Shown: positions 1 to 12,300, counted from the first letter of the stretch. The stretch: 64,000 bases of DNA from Prunus persica (GCF_000346465.2 NC_034011.1:25975941-26039940); one strand, 5' to 3'. Notes: a model not told the origin generated them from the sequence alone. Numbers and translations: made by a program.

Positions 1-487
1 TTATGCTTCTACTAAAACTGTTGACACTTTTTTGCGATTCCAAGTTCTTGCAATCACCACCTCTTTTGTTAAAAACACAATAGGACAAGCAATCTCTTGA
101 TTAAGGTTGAATATGGTTAATAGGGTGTACGTATTAAAATTATATTTGTTTCACAATTTCATATATCCTTTTTGGTCATTTTATATTAAGGTAAATCAGT
201 AATTCAATATATACTTTTATAATATGGTGTACTTAGTTAATTTTAGGGTTCGTTTAGCAGCACTCATATAAAAAGTGGACAATGTCGTTTCTGCCATGCT
301 AGTTTATAAAGAAGAATAAGGACAGTATCGACTTTTCAGATTTCATTTCAGCTCAAAGTCACTCGTTCGTTGCTGCAGCTCGCTCATGTTATGTATCCTT
401 TCTCTCCTCTTTGGAGTGTCTGACTTTACTTACAATCTAGTCCAAATTCAAACCCAAACTTCCAAAGCCTTTTTTTTCTCTATCGGA

Positions 488-655
488 GCCAACTTGTTAC
501 AATTTTTTTTCAAGTACAAAGCGATAGTCATTAAAGGGGAGGGAGATTTCTCACAAATACACAACTAAGATGTCATTAGGATTCGAACTTCAGACTTCTT
601 GTCTACAAAGCAAAACCCTTTTTCCACTGGTCTATACCCGTTGGCCAACTTGTTA
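488..655 (-). repeat. tRNA-derived SINE with 12-bp target-site duplication
   Basis: Read on the minus strand, the body (643 down to 500) has a pol III box A (TAGACCAGTGG, 624-634) and a box B (AGTTCGAATCC, 579-589) 34 nt apart. It ends in an A-rich tail before position 500. The 12-bp direct repeat GCCAACTTGTTA flanks it at 488-499 and 644-655. Internal pol III boxes, an A-rich 3' end and a short direct duplication are the hallmarks of a SINE. I did not match it to a named family. Confidence 0.8.
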
Positions 656-1869
656 AGTGTTATGTGCTAAGAACTTTGTTTTTCAAACTCAAGAGCTAGC
701 TACAAGAGTTTAGCTTCTCTATTTTTCTAAGGCATAAGCCTCTGAAAAATAGAGAGTAAATTTTGGGTGGCTGAAACTTCATCATCCTCAACTGATTTTG
801 AATCGAAAGGCATGAAAAGGAAGTGATGTCATGTAACAGACGCTATCAATATCAACGTCAAAGACAATGCAACCACTGAGGCCTATTTTTCCAAAAAGCT
901 CACGATTCCATATTAAAAAGGTATGAAGACTTTTTGTATACTAAACTTTAAATGCCATACATATATGTAGTAAAAGTTTGTTTCAGAAGGTGGATGGCAC
1001 TTAAACATTGCATTTATAGCTCATCATTCTTGTTTTTTTTTAGCCACCAATGAAAATCAGTAGTGCTCAAAACCCAAACTTCTTGACCCTTCAAACAAAA
1101 TGTCATGTATAGGTTGACATTACAAAAAAGTGTCTTGCAGAATTCATTTACAATGATGAATAACATGTCATTATATTGAAAATTTCAAGTTTCCGGCTCA
1201 AGGAAGTAAGAAAGAAAGAAAAAGGGTAGGCCGGATCTCACATTAGTTGTTCATATCATATTCCACGATTTAGTAATCTCACATTATATAGTTAACCGTA
1301 GAAGCTGTTCTGTGTTCACATGTATGTAAATTAATCCACCAGCCAAAAAGATGGCCGTTTGGTTTGGACTCAGAAAAAGAAAGAAGTGAATTCAAGCAAG
1401 AATCCCACAAACAAGGAGACTCCACATGGCGGCAATGCGACCGACCTGTAAAATAATGCAGGTGCAAGTCCAACAAAGGGCCCCACCAAGACGGTGCGTT
1501 TGTGGAAGCTTACTTTTAGATGAACACATCAATTTGGTCTTTATTTTTTCTTTTTTATGAAGACGGAGATGGGGAGGACCCAAAACTGGCATACGTGGTT
1601 GGGTGGGTGGAAGCTGGAGGCTCTATAAGACTATACCTGCAACTACCACCAAGTCCAAACATTGAAGAAGAAGAAGAAGAAAGAAGACGATAAGCTCCTC
1701 ATCTCACTCACTTTGTCACACTAATTTAAGCTTTTTCTGCCAACAAAATCACATTTTGTTAGCTTTCAAATTCAACCCAGAAATTCAAACTTGTAAATTA
1801 AGCCCAAATTATTAGTGCAATTTATGCTCTGCATTTTTGCAATTCCCACATATCCAGAGGGAGGCAGGC
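656..1869. other. Intergenic DNA and 5' leader of the CRK gene
   Basis: No supported gene. A TATA-like element (TATAAGA, 1624-1630) lies about 30 bp before a purine-rich GAA repeat (1664-1684) that is probably in the 5' UTR of the receptor kinase. The rest is AT-rich and the short open frames in it show no family features. Confidence 0.5.
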
Positions 1870-4604
1870 ATGTATGCCAAAACCACAACATGGGTCATCT
1901 TCTTCTTCTTGGTTTTCTCTGTTTCTCTCTCAGATCCAAGAACCAACCAAGCAACACTCTCCTGCGGCACTCTCAAACCTCCACCAAACGCCAGCTTCAT
2001 CCCCACTTTTGTCAAAGAAATGGAAAGCCTTTCCCAGCTTATCACCACCCATCATTGGGGCACCCACTTTGTTAATTCCACACCGCCCATGTACGGCTTA
2101 GCCCAATGCTTCCAAGACCTCTCACACACTGACTGCCTCCTCTGCTACGCCGCTAGTCGCACTAAAATCCCTCGCTGCCTCCCCTCCCTTTCCGCTACCA
2201 TTTTTCTCGACGGTTGCTACCTCCGTTATGATAACTACAGCTTCTACCAACAACCCACAGACCCTTCTCGTGACGCCGTGATCTGCAGCTCGTCATCGAA
2301 ACCCGAGATTGAAAATGAAGATCGAATGGAGTTTGTGAAGAATGTCGGGTTTGCGATTCGTAATGTTACTAAGGCTGCTGTTGACAATGGTGGATTTGGG
2401 GTGGCACAAGTGAAAGGGTCGGTTTATGCTCTGGCTCAGTGTTGGAAAACTGTAGGGCGTGATGGGTGCAGAGCTTGCTTGGAGAAGGGAGGTGAGGCAG
2501 TGAGAGGATGTGCACCAAAGAAGGAAGGGAGGGCTTTGAATGCTGGGTGTTATTTGAGATATTCAACTGAGAAATTCTATAATGATGAAGAACAAGCAGA
2601 GCATATGGCAGATCATGGTCATGGTAATATAATATAACCCTATTTCTTCTTGTTTTCCTTTTTAAAGGTTTTTATTTTCAGGGGTTTATGAACTAAATTA
2701 ATATTTTTTAGCATAGGTTGGATCATATTCTTGCTTCAGAGGGACTCTGTCTGGTTGCAGACGAATCTCATAACCTCTTTTGTTTTTCCACAAACTCAAA
2801 TTTGTGAAATCGAACCTCAGTTTCTCTGTTTTCACTTTTCTGGGTGACCCAACGGAATATAAAAAGTTTGACTTTTTTCAATTGAAAGTGTTATTTTATT
2901 TCCAAAGCTATCTTTTTAAAAAATATTTTTTTATAACCCAAAATCTGATTTGCATATTTTCTTTTTCAGGGTTGTCAGTAAGTAGAGGAATCATCATAGC
3001 AGTGGTTTTGGCAGCAGCTGCCTTCATATTGCTGTCTCTCTTTGCTGCTTATGCAGGCTATGCAAAATTGGTACAGATTAAACAAGGTATATACATAATA
3101 CATTTATATATTTCTATGGGGTACTTGTGAAAATTTTTCATTGTTTCTACAATATTTTAACATATATTCTCTCACATTCTTTATCCAGAGCGCAGTGGTG
3201 TAGGGTTGGCTTCAATAAGCATTAACAAGTACTCTAGCTTGAAGTTCAAGTATGAAACACTTGAAAAGGCCACAGATTATTTCAACTCCTCTAGAAAAAT
3301 TGGGCAAGGAGGAGGTGGTTCTGTGTTCAAGGGGACTCTTCCAAATGGAAAAACAGTAGCGGTCAAGAGATTGATCTACAATACCAGGCAATGGGTAGAT
3401 GACTTCTTCAATGAAGTAAATTTAATCAGTGGAATTCAGCACAAGCACCTTGTCAAGCTTTTAGGTTGTAGCATTGAAGGCCCTGAGAGCTTGCTGGTTT
3501 ATGAGTATGTGCCTAACAAGAGCCTCGATCACTTCCTTTTCGGTAATTGTCCTCTCTCTGCATGATTTTTAAATCTTTCACAAATTAAGTGGATCCTTAT
3601 GCCCTCCATTTATATATGCAGATAAGAACAAGGTTCGGATTCTGACTTGGAATGAGCGGTTGAATATTATTGTTGGAACAGCTGAAGGGCTTGCCTATCT
3701 TCACGAAGGCTCCACAATAAGAATAATCCACAGGGACATAAAAAGCGGCAATGTTCTTCTGGATGAGAATCTCAGCCCAAAGATCGCAGACTTCGGCCTT
3801 GCTCGGTGTTTTGCTGCCGACCAGTCTCATCTTAGCACTGGCATTGCCGGAACGCTGTAAGTTTCAGCACGAATACGAATCCTGCTTCTCTTCCATCATG
3901 TCCTTTACTTGATTGATACGACTTAGCAAACTTCTGAACATTTTCATCTCTAATTATGCTGCAAATCAAATCACATTGTGGTGCAGAGGTTATATGGCTC
4001 CCGAGTATCTTGTTCAAGGGCAATTGACAGAGAAAGCAGACGTTTACAGCTTCGGCGTGCTAGTTCTTGAGATTGTGTCTGGTAAGAGAAACAGCACCTT
4101 CAGACAAGACTGGGATGACTCGGATTCACTCTTACACAAGGTAAGTTTTGAACTTTGGACATAGAAATTAGCTGAGTGTGTGTGACTTGTATTTTCCAAA
4201 TTGTAATGTTGAAACTTTGGTCTTGATCTCAGGTTTGGAAACTCTACATATCGAATGACCTAGCTAGAGCCATTGATCCTTGCTTGAGAGATGATTTTCC
4301 TGCAGAAGAAGCATCAAGAGTACTTCAAATTGGGCTTTTGTGCACGCAGGCTTCTGTTGCTTTAAGACCATCCATGGCTGAAGTAGTTGCAATGCTGACC
4401 AATAAAGAAAGGGTAGCAGTACCGAATCAGCCTCCTTTTCTAAATGCCACAGGCAGCAGCACAATTAACAGATCTTCTTATAGCGCAAACAGCTCCATAT
4501 CAAATGCATTAACAAAAGTTGAAGCGTCCTGCACCTCCACAGAGTCCTCTAGCATGCGTAGCTCATATGGGGATTTCAAGAACCGTACAAGTTTTGCACA
4601 ATAA
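1870..4604 (+). CDS. Cysteine-rich receptor-like protein kinase (CRK2/CRK3 clade)
   Basis: Plasma-membrane receptor-like Ser/Thr kinase. Six exons fit an unbroken 661-codon frame: 1870-2623, 2970-3086, 3189-3542, 3622-3856, 3987-4140 and 4233-4604. Order: signal peptide (about residues 1-20); two DUF26/Gnk2 domains, each with C-X8-C-X2-C ([13 protein letters not shown] and [13 protein letters not shown]); a transmembrane segment in the short second exon ([20 protein letters not shown]); and a kinase domain with the glycine loop ([12 protein letters not shown]), VAVKR lysine, HRDIKSGNV catalytic loop, DFGLAR and the APEY motif. A serine-rich tail follows. The start at 1870 puts the hydrophobic signal peptide at the N terminus; an in-frame ATG at 1837 would add 11 residues ahead of it. 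The DUF26 wording ([15 protein letters not shown]) is closest to CRK2/CRK3 as I remember them. CRKs act in oxidative-stress, defence and cell-death signalling; the ligand is unknown. The kinase looks catalytically intact. Confidence 0.95.
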
Positions 4605-5997
4605 GTAAATTCCAACCCAATTGGCAATTTCCATTTTCAAGTACACACAGGCAGGCAGCTAGCAACTTTTTCAGCTCACTCGTCTCTGTGAATCCTGCGA
4701 CTGCTAACTTCAACAATGAATATTGTGGCAAAAGACCAATACATACATGCCATGGTGCACTAAAAAGCTGTGCATTTCTGTTTTGCTAATTTTTTTTTTT
4801 TCCGGCCTGAAAAAGCTGTTGAGTTCTTATATTTATCTATAATCCTGATTTCTTGGACTACAAGGATCCAAGAGATTTGTGGTCACTTATCATTAGATGT
4901 AAGTTCAAGAGATTTGTGGTCACTTACCATTGGATGTAAATTCAACGGTTCACTTATTATTGCACTCTTTTTAAGAAATTTTTTTGAACCATTGAATTAA
5001 TATTCAATGATGGATGACCACAATTTCTTAGACTCCTGTGATCCAAGAGATCGGAACCCTATCTATCTATTAGTAGAAAATATCGCATATTTGTGTATCT
5101 TTTGTCATGCTTACTCATCCGGGCAGCAGAATTGAGAAATTGCAGATGGATATTCTGAATTTCAGATAAATTTCCAAAATTAAAAGAATTAGGTGGGGAC
5201 CCGATTGCACTTAATGATGGGGTCCATGAACGATATGGGTAATCTTTTACATATTAAATATGACAGGTGTTGATATGCCAGGTGGCAATTGGATCAATGC
5301 AGAGATTAGTGATTGATGTGCTGCTTATATTTTTGTTGGAAGTTTGAATAGGTTTTCTTAGTCTCACTTTGGCTGAGCACAAGAAATTGATACCTTTTAT
5401 AAGCTTTATTTCCTTTCTATTTTCAAAGGAACTTGAGTTGGTTGCAACCAGGCTCAAATTGAATAAGAGCATTTTTCTGTAGTTTTGGTCTCATGACAAA
5501 ATGGGTAAAAACTCGAATAACCACCAAAGTTCAAAATCCAAGTTGCCGAATTTTAAATTATTGATAGTTGTATCTTGAAGACGGGCGCCTGAAGAACTAC
5601 AAGGCACAAGTGTAGTGTAGGGGAGACATTCTGTCTATGGACATTATCATTTACAAATTATAAGTCAGTTTATTTCCCTTGCTTATTCATATTTGCGGTA
5701 TAATTTTGTTAATTTACAGTTTGATTCATATTATAATTCTATTGGAATCATTTAAGTTGTACTTAAATTATGTTATCTTACAGTTATTAGAGTGTTCCAT
5801 ACAGCCCAATAAATAGACGCTTGATATGCTCTTTGTTGAAAGCTCCTCCTTACATTAATCCCAACATGCAAATCTCCGGAAATAAACATATATTACACAT
5901 GCAAAGCTATTATTATATATACATAATACATGCCTTCAATGCAAATAACCAAAGAAAAGTTGTTAACTAGATAATTAACAAAGTAATTAAGCCTAGC
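4605..5997. other. CRK 3' UTR and intergenic DNA with a small MITE-like repeat
   Basis: At 4868-4947 a segment of about 40 bp (AAGAGATTTGTGGTCACTTA) is present twice in tandem. An inverted partner (TGACCACAATTTCTTAG) lies at about 5017-5033, so 4860-5045 could fold back on itself like a small degenerate MITE. No coding region is supported between here and COX5C. Confidence 0.4.
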
Positions 5998-6159
5998 CTA
6001 GTCATCTTCGACAACAGTGGAGATTTCGCCTCTATCGAGCAGCTCATAAAATTCCTTGGTTCTCCTCTGAAGATTCCAGTGATACATTTTCCAAAGAAAC
6101 CCAACCGACAGCCCAATCGTTGCCCCATATATGATCTCCTTCACTATACTTGGACCCAT
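5998..6159 (-). CDS. COX5C: Cytochrome c oxidase subunit 5C (short form)
   Basis: A 53-codon open frame encodes a protein beginning MGPSIVKEIIYGATIGL and ending in RGEISTVVEDD. It matches plant COX5C, the small subunit of mitochondrial complex IV: a GPS-VKE start, one hydrophobic segment (about residues 8-23), then WKMYHWNLQRRTKEFYELLDR. Family members are usually about 63-64 aa and begin some 10 residues earlier, so this copy lacks the usual N-terminal stretch; its start replaces the Lys before GPS. The leader seems to contain an intron on the minus strand (donor about 6297, acceptor about 6176-6183). Leader introns are known in plant COX5c genes, where they raise expression. Either a functional short paralogue or a shortened copy; the body is intact. 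Confidence 0.85.
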   Translation of the reverse strand: MGPSIVKEIIYGATIGLSVGFLWKMYHWNLQRRTKEFYELLDRGEISTVVEDD

Positions 6160-6175
6160 AAATAAATAATTCTAC

Positions 6176-6297
6176 CTGCAGGCTGCACCAAAAACCAAAA
6201 ACCCAAAGAAGAATTTTTCATATCTCAAACTTTTCTTTCGTTTGATGAGATCGCCTGCCAAAGTTGCAGTAAATTTTAAAGAGAGAACATAGAGTAC
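6176..6297 (-). other. Probable 5'-UTR intron of COX5C
   Basis: On the minus strand, CAG|GTACTC at 6297 and two adjacent acceptors (CAG ending at 6183 or 6176) bound an intron of about 115-122 nt just upstream of the COX5C start codon. The two acceptors are 7 nt apart and would change only the UTR. Confidence 0.6.
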
Positions 6298-6381
6298 CTG
6301 GAATCGGCGGCAGGCCAAGAGAGGATGAGAGATGCAGCGTAAACCAGAGAGGGCTGAGGAAAATGAGAGACAACCCCCCAC

Positions 6382-7641
6382 AAAAACAAAATGGTACTAC
6401 TAATTACACTTTCGAAATTTCGCGAGCGCATACGTCAAGTCAAGCACGTGATTCGGGATTCCGACACGTCCTAGCCAGCCAGGTGTTGAACCACGTCGCT
6501 GCGTTGTTTCGTGCTGCTATCGACACATCATCGGTACGTTACCATCACCAATACAAATGCAGAGCACATCACGTCGTTTTTTGTGTGTCGTTTTTTGAAT
6601 TACTTTTGCAAATTGCCACTGAGGCCTACTGGTGAGCAGCTTTTGAAATAGTTAAAAGCATCTCAAGATAAGATCACCATTATCATTTGTGATAGCGTTT
6701 TGACCAAAAAAATTTATTTATTTATTTATTTTTGCGAAAGAATGCATAAACACTTCTACGTTATAAATAAAGCGTTTTTTAGAGAGTGCTTCTTTAATAG
6801 TCACTTTCAAGTGTGCCACAAAAGGGATTTATGGAGGAGTACTTCTTTCATAACACTTTTTTGAATTTTTAATAAATTAAAATGACTTTTTAGTTGTCAT
6901 AATTCTTAAATTTATACTCAATTTGATTCTGTTCTTCGAATTTCCAAAATGATTTTGTAGTTCATGAAATCCACTTCGTTCAGTAGGGTTAGTCTATTGT
7001 CAAATTTAGGGACAATACAATAATTTTATATTTTTTATAATGGACAAAATAGTATTTTTATGTTTATCTATGAGAGGTGGTTGGTCGAATTTGGGGGTGT
7101 TTGTGTTGAAATAATAAAATTTTAATTTATTATGAAAGGTATAATTAGATTTTAAGGTTTTGAAAAAATAGTGGGGTAAACTTGGATGTTTGATGGGTGT
7201 AAATAAAAAAATTCAAAAGAAAGCAACTGGGGTTTGTTCTTGTTGTGGTAGTGGAAATGGTAGATTTGAGTACAAAGTGGTCATGGGAGTGATGTTTGGT
7301 GTTGGTGATGGAGGTTTGATTTGAAGTGATAATTTTACCCACAGATTTGACAAAATTTATCAAATATGACGACAGGACCATCACTTCGAATTGAGGGACT
7401 GCAATAATCATTTTACAAATTTGAGGACCAAAATGTAAATCTCATCTAAGTTTAGGGATTATAACAACTAAAATGCCAAATTGAAATTTCTCTGACGATC
7501 TTCTAGTAAAGCACTTCCAAAAAAGCCTTCATGAACAAAATGTTTCCTTCATTCCAAAAGGAGCCTAAGCAAATGATAATCCAATTCAAACCAGACATTA
7601 ATTAAGGGGATTAATCTAAATTAATCCATTGGTGTTCCTTC
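6382..7641. other. Intergenic DNA between COX5C and the RING gene
   Basis: AT-rich sequence with a (TTTA)n run near 6716-6732 and long poly-A/T stretches. Short open frames here have no recognisable domain. I see no convincing gene or complete mobile element. Confidence 0.5.
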
Positions 7642-8085
7642 CTAGGGCATAGAGAACCTGCAAAGCGGACAGGAGCCTCGCCTGCCGAGCCACAATTCGA
7701 TACAAAGCGAGTGAAACCTGTGTTTGCAGGGCATCTCTCTGGCTTCAGCGCCGACCTCCAAGCCTTCCAAGCAGATACTGCACTCGGCGCCTGGGCTCGT
7801 CACGGTCACTCTTGGCATGGCGTCTATGGAGGCCTTGGATGCCGCCGCCGCCAACGGCCCATTATTACCAATATTATTGAAATTATTAATACTTGTATTG
7901 ATATTGAAGTTGTCGTCTGCTAGTAGACGGCGCCGTATGTAGTGTCGTCCTACCTCCATCTGCAAACGAATTATGAGACGACTATGCAAGCCATGGAGAT
8001 CATCAGACTCTGTATCTGACTCCATCCATTCCGCAATTCTACGGATACGGGACATTTCGGCGTTTTCCGAAGCTTCTGAAGACAT
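7642..8085 (-). CDS. RING-H2 (C3H2C3) E3 ubiquitin ligase, single exon
   Basis: A 147-aa intronless protein. The C-terminal third is a RING-H2 finger: CSIC, 14 residues, CKH, two residues, H, two residues, C, ten residues, CPLC, which is the C3H2C3 pattern with every zinc ligand present. RING-H2 proteins recruit an E2 and transfer ubiquitin to a substrate that the sequence does not reveal. The N-terminal half is charged, with RRIRRIAEWMESD and an Asn-rich stretch (NINTSINNFNNIGN). No transmembrane segment is visible, so a soluble ligase is likely, unlike the ATL class, which has an N-terminal membrane helix. Soluble, intronless, small RING-H2 proteins of this kind are numerous in plants, and I cannot assign an orthologue. 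Confidence 0.9.
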   Translation of the reverse strand: MSSEASENAEMSRIRRIAEWMESDTESDDLHGLHSRLIIRLQMEVGRHYIRRRLLADDNFNINTSINNFNNIGNNGPLAAAASKASIDAMPRVTVTSPGAECSICLEGLEVGAEAREMPCKHRFHSLCIELWLGRRGSCPLCRFSMP

Positions 8086-8158
8086 CGATGGCTTTGGTTT
8101 GCTTAGTGGTTAATTGGTATACTCTGTGCTAGTTGTTTTTTTGAGAAATTTTATGTAA

Positions 8159-8169
8159 CATATATATAA
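8159..8169 (-). promoter_or_regulatory. TATA-box candidate for the RING-H2 gene
   Basis: A TATATATA run about 75-80 bp upstream of the RING-H2 start codon, reading on the minus strand, is at a plausible distance for a TATA box with a leader of about 45 nt. Confidence 0.45.
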
Positions 8170-8204
8170 CTGCAAATGGGGGCGTGGATATAGCGTGACC
8201 CTCA

Positions 8205-8450
8205 TCCACAGCGTAGAGAGTTACCAGATGTGACTATGTTGGTATTTCAAGTCAATCACGAGTTAATTGCTTGTTTTACTCTTTTTACGCTGTTTGTGTC
8301 GGGATTTCAAACGAATCACGAATTCTAAACCAATTGTGTATGACCCTTTTTACCAATTACGTATTCTAAACTAATTGTGTACGACGTTTTTAAATTTTTT
8401 TGCGTGACAATGTGTGATTGAATTGAAATACTAACACAATAACATCATGC
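8205..8450. repeat. Degenerate LTR-like repeat
   Basis: The segment repeats variants of AATTGTGTA and AATCACGAATTC (for example 8315-8340 and 8351-8382) and has the phrasing GTCGGGATTTCAA seen in decayed plant LTRs. There are no clear ends and no target duplication, so it is only a probable old transposon fragment. Confidence 0.25.
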
Positions 8451-8632
8451 TCCCTCCACAACCTTATTTAGCGCATGCATTACAAATGTATGCTATTTAT
8501 AGGGCATGAGACTGACACCGCAAAAAACTTCGGATAATGAAACTTTGAATAACTTTAGAGTAGTAAAATGAAATTTACCCTATTATAGGATGTCACTGCC
8601 TCAATATATCATTTTGCCAGAGCCTAGGAACA

Positions 8633-9064
8633 TTGAAGCCTTCTCGGAAATGGACTTCCACCGTTGGCCTTTGCTTTCCTTCTTTAAGAAAAAGGAAGGA
8701 CCGTCGAAAAAGTATTAGCAATAATAACAAAAGGGGCCAAAATTCAAGTTATAGCATTTGTATAGTGGGTAAGAGTTTAATATGTTATCACCCGCTCAAT
8801 ACAAAAGATCCTGAAGAAAAAAAAGCCCCAAAATTCAAACAATTGACCGGCCAAGATAAAAGTTTTCAACAATCTTGGAGGAGTTCTAAATACGCTACTC
8901 GGCAAATAGTAAATACATGTACTAGAGAGTCAGTATACGATAATTTTTTTTCGAAAAATTATGGATTGAAGAATACTATAACAAAAAGGAATATATTTAT
9001 GACCTGTGACAGAGGGAAACCAATGATTCATGAACAAGTACTATTTGGTATTGGAGTATATTAA
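8633..9064 (+). CDS. Unrecognised 143-codon open frame, doubtful
   Basis: Open from an ATG to a TAA with no intron signals needed. The predicted protein is basic, Ser/Asn/Lys-rich, AT-biased in codon use and ends GKPMIHEQVLFGIGVY. I recognise no domain, signal peptide or membrane segment. The low GC and codon choice differ from the neighbouring real exons and are reminiscent of organelle DNA, so a nuclear insertion of plastid or mitochondrial sequence is one possibility, but I could not match it to an organelle gene. It may simply be a chance open frame. Confidence 0.2.
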   Translation: MKPSRKWTSTVGLCFPSLRKRKDRRKSISNNNKRGQNSSYSICIVGKSLICYHPLNTKDPEEKKAPKFKQLTGQDKSFQQSWRSSKYATRQIVNTCTRESVYDNFFSKNYGLKNTITKRNIFMTCDRGKPMIHEQVLFGIGVY

Positions 9065-9392
9065 CAAACAAAACATCTAGAAAATCATTCCAAGGCAAGC
9101 TGCTACATTTCTTTCTTAAATTGAACTAGAAATAGGAAAGCGGCAAATTAGCTGGGTTTATGACGTCCTTAAACCTCACTTTTCATTCAAAATTAATCAT
9201 TCATACCTCGTAAAGCACTTTTCTGGACAGTAATTGAGAAGCCAACCAGTAAGTATATTATCCATCCCATCGATCCCAAGTTTCAATTGTGGGTCATATA
9301 CGTTGCTACCCACATGAAGTTATAATCTGAAAAAGTAAGTTTCCTCCATACTGATATATCTATCGTCTCATTTTTGTGTATCGGAAGAAACA

Positions 9393-12300
9393 TCAGAGAA
9401 AAGAAAAGACACTCTGAAATCCAAGAAATGTTTCTACTTCCCTGGTTTTGGCAACTGTTGTCAATGTGCAGCACTGTCTTTGTGGTACAATTGGAGACGG
9501 CTGCCGTATCCTTGTTCTGCTCTCCATGGAGCTGCCTGGATCTGCTGATGGCCTGGTATTCTTCAACATGGAGATATCAAACGATAGCATTTTACTAGAT
9601 GATAGATGAGCAGCGTCGCCTAAACCTCTAGGAGAAGCATTCGATATCCCGCATTCATCTTTTTCCACCTCTTTGGTTTCCAAATCTGAGATGAGTGCAG
9701 TGTTTCTCAATACTTTATTTGAGTTTGTTCCTTTTTGCACGCCAGAAGGATCCATGCTCAACACAGGATGATTCTTAGAGGGTTGTTCTTTTGTTTTGGT
9801 TAAGGACCCGGACTCCACCACCTTCGATTTGTTGATCACCGGAAAATTCTTGGCTTTTGTTCGTATGTGCTCAAATATTGTTTCTTCTCCTGAAGTTTTG
9901 AATGCGCCATCTCCAGGTTCAAGAGGAAGCCCAGCTTCAGTAGAGAAAAACAAAAAGCATAATGATTAAACACTCCACATAACATATATAAGAACCAAAA
10001 AAGTGATTGCGAGTGTGTGTGTGTGTGTGTGTGTGTTGTCACCTCTCTCATCCATGAGGTTATGTTGATTTTGTTCTGTCTCTTTCGATTCTGAAGATGG
10101 ATTCACCACCGCCCATCTTGGAATTTTATTCCATTCCAACTCTTCCAAAACCTCAACTTCGTTATGGGGTTCAAGCTGCTTCTCACGAGCACGTTTTCTT
10201 GTCAAAACTAAGCGCTCTGAGGATGGAGAGCACACAGCATTTGATGCCGCTAAGACGGGGAAGTTCTTCGCTTTCTCACGTATGTGGTCAAATACTGTTT
10301 GTTGTGTAATGATTTTGCATTCACTGTCTTCAGCCTTGGCAGCAATCTCATCTTCGTGAACATTGGCAGCAGCCTCATCTACAAAGATTTGAGGTAAAAT
10401 TTGTGGGCGAGTAGGGGAAAAGGTTGAAAAAAAGAGAGTAAAATACTTAGCATCATCATTTCTATCAATTAAGCTCTACCTTCTTCAGACTCTTCATCCA
10501 GGAGGTTGAAACTGGGCCTAGTATAGAAAACCCAAATAATCAAGTAAAACAAACCAAATTGTCAGACCCCTGAAAAGCAATTTTAATCATCAGAAATGAA
10601 ATGCAAATATCAGTGAAGAAACACTCACATGGAATCATTTAACCTCTTGGATTTGGTCGAGTTCGGAAGCTCTTTGGTTGGAGGCTGATGTATAGCATCA
10701 TCTTCGATGATACATACTTCCTCAGGTGGGGGAAAAGAGGGTGGTTTCTTTCCCCGTTTGTTATTCACACTTAAATTGTCCTTCATAAATATAAGTTTTT
10801 GGTAGATATCAATGCCAACTGCGTGAATAAAACAACAAATTAAACATAATAACCCAGGAAATTTATGCCAGACTATTGTCAAGTGGCAGAAACCAGAAAT
10901 AGCAGGATAGGGGCTATACTGTATTCTTCAAAAATAAGATTAGCCTTTACAGTCAGCTTTCCTTGTTGGGGATTTGACAAGAGAATTGTTGCGTTATAGG
11001 GGCTGCAATGAAACAAACCAAACTCAGACTAAACAAGGTAATAATCATGCACTCTCAAAAGCTCTCCCAGAACAAAAAAGGGAAAAATCTTGTGTTGTCA
11101 ACCAGAAACCTGAGCTTCTTCTAGTGACTTAGTCATACTGTAAAGGTTACTAAGTTAAATTTTAATAATCAGTGTTATCATACGCCTAACATGCTTGCAT
11201 GTTTTCAAAGAGAGAACTAATGCGTTAAGGCTGCACACCTGGAGAATTCTTGCACTCTGCAGCCAGAAAGCATAGAGTAGAAACAGGAAGGTTACCGAAC
11301 CACCTCCGGCCAAAAGAAAAAAGCTACATATTAGGTCTAGTAAACAAGTTGGCAGGAACCCCTTGGTATTCTCCTTTCATCTTGTGCAAAAAACCAAAGA
11401 TTAAAAGTAAGCGACTAAGTTAGGAGATCACCTTATTTTCTCATGAAAGAGAATCAGGTTATCTTCTTCTGAACCAACAATCTGTAGCAAAATAAAATCT
11501 TAGAATTAGATTTGCATAACAACACTAAAAGTAGCATCGCATCAAACATTTGACAAAATTATGCAGAGCCCTGCTAGAGTATACCATATCAGCATAGTGT
11601 CGTTTGGTTGGTTGGAATGTCTGTGATAGCCGAGTCAACGTTACCACCAGCTTCAATTTCCCTTGCCTCTGGCATTCAGTTTCCTCAACCTTCATCTCAA
11701 CTTTTGGAGGTAGCGAGTGTAGAGAGTCTTTTAAATGGTTTCCAAAAGGGTACTTTCGACCAGTGACTATCTCTATTCTCCTGGGATCAGCCTCAGCCAG
11801 TGTTCCAAATGATTTTACTCCCATTGAATGTAATGCCTGAAGGAAGAAGAGTTGCAAAGGGTCAATATTTGAGTGACCCAAGGATATAAAAAGCGAGTTT
11901 AATTCCCGAACGTATAACGAAGTGGGATACCTTTGCAGTCACCATTCCAATCCCAGGTAATTGTTTCAGCAGGTATGGACTGTCATCCCAGAGTTTTTGA
12001 TATAATGACTTTGCCAGAAGCATTGAGTTCAGGGCTCCTTTGTAGTTCTTTTGGTAAATAAAAAATTCTTTCATGCACCTGGCAATTCTACAGCCATTTG
12101 AACATATAGAGTTCATATCCTATGACACAGAAACCAATTTGATTTCAACAATCTAGCTCTGAATATAATCAAATGCAACAGGGATCAAGGTTATGAAGGA
12201 ACACATTAAAGGTTATGAGCAACGAAACCTGGGTAAGGGATAAATCATGAACCGAAGGATCACCAGTCAAGCAGTCATTAGCCAGAACAAATATCTTTTC

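Noticed and set aside
579..643. A tRNA gene
   Set aside because: Box A and box B are present but no cloverleaf or acceptor stem can be formed; the A-rich tail and target duplication fit a SINE.
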